This document shows, in pieces, positions 61,547 to 64,000 of a stretch of DNA of 64,000 nt. The position numbers were made by a program, and so were the translations under genes. Position 1 is the stretch's first letter, and every line of letters starts with the position of its first letter. The notes under the pieces were generated by a model. It was not told the DNA's origin, did not search any database, and saw nothing but the letters and a program-made list of their open reading frames with translations. The DNA is from Amblyornis subalaris (lineage: Eukaryota; Chordata; Aves; Passeriformes; Ptilonorhynchidae), in contig JACAXG010000079.1 in assembly GCA_018881555.1 (NCBI GenBank), positions 956,409 to 1,020,408 of the forward strand, given 5' to 3'.

Positions 61547-63329
61547 GCAAGTTTTATTCAATGTCTATGTAAATAACTAAACATAGAACAATGTTTGTAT
61601 CACCGCTAGCAGATAGAGTATTTAAAATAACATAATATTATTTTTGGTGATTTTCCAACATATTTGTTTTAAAATATGGATTTGATTTGTGTGAAAAGTT
61701 GTGATAGTGTGAGAAACTGATAAATACTAAATGAGAAACAGCAGATTGCTTTTATGTTGAAAATGTTGTGCAGATACACAGAACAGTAGAAAAACTTTAT
61801 TTAACAGGGAGTACACCTTTGGGATGCTACAAAAAGCTGATAGAATATCACAAAAATGGAGATCTCTCTTTCAAATATGTAAAGACTTTCAACATGGATG
61901 AGTATGTAGGTAAGATGCGCTATTATTTGAGAACACACTGTACTTTTTTTCTTTTCTCCTTTTAAAAACTATTAAATACTTTGTTGAAGTATAAGGTTAG
62001 TTTAGTGTGTTTGGACTCCTATATTGGACTTCTGTCCAAGCATTTTTCTCTATTCCTATATCTACAAAAATGCAAAAATAAACACTGGGCTAAATTCAGT
62101 GTTTCACAATGCTGCTTTAGAAATTATATTGTCATATAATATTGTGACTGCATTTCTGTTGAAGACTTTACACTCTGTGATAAGATGTATTTGAAAGGAA
62201 TGTAAACCAATTACCAAGAGAAAACCTTTCTTCTCAATGTAATTTCAAATCTTTTTTTATTTGACTCAGGATTGCCTTGCATACCTTACATCAGTTACAC
62301 ATAGACTAGAATCAAAGCTGTTGGGTTAAATCTTGTCATATGGTAATTTCACTCTAAATGATTTCAGGGCTTCCCAGAAATCATCCAGAGAGCTATCACT
62401 CCTATATGTGGAATAACTTCTTTAAGCATATTGACATAGATCCGAATAATGCTCATATCCTTGACGGGAATGCACCAGACTTACAGGCGGAATGTGATGC
62501 ATTTGAAAAGAAAATTGAAGAAGCAGGGGGGATTGATCTGTTTGTTGGAGGTATGAGGAAATGCTCTGTGGTTAGTTACAATTCAAGCATGTACACCAAT
62601 TCTTTAATCACTCTTTTCATAACTTCACGAAACCCAGATTTTTCTTATTGTGTTAAGAAGGTTCTAGGACTAACAAAGAATCAGTATAAATACCAAAACA
62701 GAATGGTTGGTGTCCAAGTTTCTAATGACTTAAGTAAGTTTTGAATGTTTATTCTTGAAAATGGGGAACCAAAAGGAAAGGATGAGTTCTAAACATTTTT
62801 TATTCATTTACAATGTTTGAGGATATTTGTTGACTCTCAGGTCTGGAATGATTTATTTTTTTTAACTTTGAAAAGGCATTGGTCCAGATGGCCACATTGC
62901 ATTCAATGAACCCGGATCAAGTTTGTCTTCAAGAACAAGATTAAAGACTTTAGCAATGGACACCATTTTGGCAAATGCTAAATACTTTGATGGAGACTTA
63001 TCTAAAGTACCAACTATGGCGCTAACAGTTGGTGTGGGTACAGTGATGGATGCTAGAGAAGTAAGAGCTCATTTAGTTTCTAGTTGCATGTGTGTTTTCA
63101 AGACTAGCTGGTATTGATACTGGGATTGAAAGTAAAGAGACCTTTGTTTTGCAGGTGATGATTCTTATAACAGGTGCACATAAGGCTTTTGCACTGTACA
63201 AAGCAATTGAAGAAGGAGTCAATCATATGTGGACAGTTTCTGCTTTCCAGCAACACCCTCGCACTATCTTTGTGTGTGATGAAGATGCTACTTTAGAACT
63301 AAGAGTTAAAACTGTGAAGTACTTTAAAG
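61423..63329 (+). CDS. GNPDA2: glucosamine-6-phosphate deaminase 2, five coding exons, 3' end outside window
   Basis: Cytosolic enzyme that converts glucosamine 6-phosphate to fructose 6-phosphate and ammonia, opposing GFPT in the hexosamine pathway. Coding exons are 61423-61546, 61808-61909, 62368-62550, 62876-63060 and 63155-63329; phases join without a stop to give 256 codons. The start [15 protein letters not shown] is the family's usual N-terminus and separates GNPDA2 from GNPDA1. Seen in the translation: phosphate loop LGLPTGSTPLG (residues 38-47), catalytic D72 in NMDEY, D141 and H143 in GPDGH, E148 in FNEPG, and K208 in GAHKAF. The usual length is about 276, so some 20 C-terminal residues lie in a further exon past 64000. 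Frame is intact, so the gene looks functional. Human GNPDA2 also has a long desert upstream. Confidence 0.97.
61808..61909 (+). CDS. GNPDA2: GNPDA2 exon 3
   Basis: 102 bases, phase 1 at both ends, between acceptor TTTAACAG and donor GTAAGA. Encodes [17 protein letters not shown] to FNMDEYV, including the catalytic aspartate D72. The preceding intron is only 261 bases. Confidence 0.95.
62368..62550 (+). CDS. GNPDA2: GNPDA2 exon 4
   Basis: 183 bases, phase 1 at both ends, acceptor GATTTCAG, donor GTATGA. Encodes [14 protein letters not shown] to GGIDLFVG (residues 76-137). The reading frame stays open past the donor to 62744, so a transcript retaining intron 4 would add 65 unrelated residues and lose the D141/H143 site. 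Confidence 0.95.
62876..63060 (+). CDS. GNPDA2: GNPDA2 exon 5
   Basis: 185 bases; acceptor TTTGAAAAG is weak (purines right before AG), donor GTAAGA is strong. Encodes [15 protein letters not shown] to [11 protein letters not shown] (residues 138-198), with D141, H143 and E148. Ends in phase 0. Confidence 0.95.
63155..63329 (+). CDS. GNPDA2: GNPDA2 exon 6
   Basis: 175 bases after a 94-base intron; acceptor TTTTGCAG, donor GTGAGC. Encodes [20 protein letters not shown] to [10 protein letters not shown] (residues 199-256). It ends one base into codon 257, so at least one more coding exon is needed. Confidence 0.95.
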
Positions 63330-64000
63330 GTGAGCACTGAATCAGAGGTTACATGTGTTTTTACACAAAACCAACTGCTTTGGAATTATATTAAGTCTGA
63401 GCCTTCCAACACTTTGCAGTCTCTAATGTATAATGTTGTATAGTCAAAATATTAAATATTAACTTATTTCTTGTGTGTGGAAAATTGCTAGGAGGCATAA
63501 CTTGTGCTACTTACATTCCTGACAAACCTACTTGGGAAAAGTATTTCCTTCACTTGTAGTTTGAAACGATAGTTCAGTAATCTTCAACTTTGAACAGCAG
63601 CAGTCTGGTGTCCCAGAATACAGGTCTTAAGTATACTGGAAAGTTTCACCTAAAGAAAACTCAATACATTTATTAATCCTGATACATTTCCATGCTGCTT
63701 TTGCTATCTGCTCTAATGTGATGTCTAGTAAACTGTGATACAGACTTTGAAGCCACCTGAGGACATTTTTCATGTGCAATTAGCATAAGAATCTATACTG
63801 ACTTTGATAACATTGCACCCTTTTACTGTGCTTTTCATATTTGTAGTAGGTATATTGGGGCAAACTTCAAGTAAATCAGGATATTTGGTAGTCACGGAAA
63901 CTTCCTAGACTGAATTCTGTTGCACTGAGACTGTAGAAGCTGAGAAAAGTAGTTTTCTCCTGACTATATTAGCACAGCACATGCAATTGTGTGAGTCGGT
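63330..64000 (+). other. GNPDA2: GNPDA2 intron 6, partial
   Basis: Starts with the GTGAGC donor and runs off the window. No sequence able to encode the expected C-terminus was found, so the final exon is outside. No repeat recognised. Confidence 0.75.

Noticed and set aside
1..64000. Search for CRISPR arrays, operons, tRNA or rRNA genes and intact retroviral genes
   Set aside because: No regular spaced repeats, no cloverleaf with A/B boxes, no rRNA-like block, and no gag, pol or env frame was recognised.

Overview
The window is nuclear DNA of a bird. The evidence is a set of CR1 LINE copies with the avian 3' tail of short ATTCTATG-like repeats, several avian-type endogenous retrovirus LTRs, vertebrate codon use, and a spliced gene whose product is almost identical to vertebrate GNPDA2. 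The species cannot be fixed from the sequence. There are a few dozen isolated N bases. No bacterial operon, CRISPR array, rRNA or tRNA was seen.

Only one protein gene can be supported. GNPDA2 (glucosamine-6-phosphate deaminase 2) starts in a CpG island at about 59.6-60.1 kb and runs rightward off the end of the window. Five coding exons (61423-63329) give the first 256 of about 276 residues, with all catalytic residues present. The last coding exon lies beyond 64000. Intron 2 begins with GC instead of GT.

Positions 1 to about 59500 are a gene desert. In other vertebrates the stretch upstream of GNPDA2 is also a long desert reaching toward the GABRG1/GABRA2 receptor genes, so this fits the expected order. 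What can be read in it is repeats: CR1 pieces at 6.6, 8.7-10.2, 23.9, 29.4-30.2, 39.1, 41.8, 44.2-45.6 and 58.8-59.5 kb, and LTRs at 29.6, 32.6-33.8, 53.4, 54.1, 55.9 and 56.6-58.0 kb. Several are nested, so their relative ages can be read: an LTR inside a CR1 at 29.6 kb, an LTR inside an older LTR at 32.7-33.2 kb, and the same arrangement at 57.5-58.0 kb. Three insertions keep recognisable target-site duplications. All retroviral material is LTRs; no gag, pol or env frame was recognised.

A second small CpG-dense island with a CTCF-like motif sits at 50.53-50.72 kb, about 9 kb upstream of the GNPDA2 promoter and not attached to any visible gene. It is the most interesting non-repeat signal in the desert. 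Nothing in the window looks like a new multi-gene system; the remaining long open frames look like chance or repeat-derived frames.
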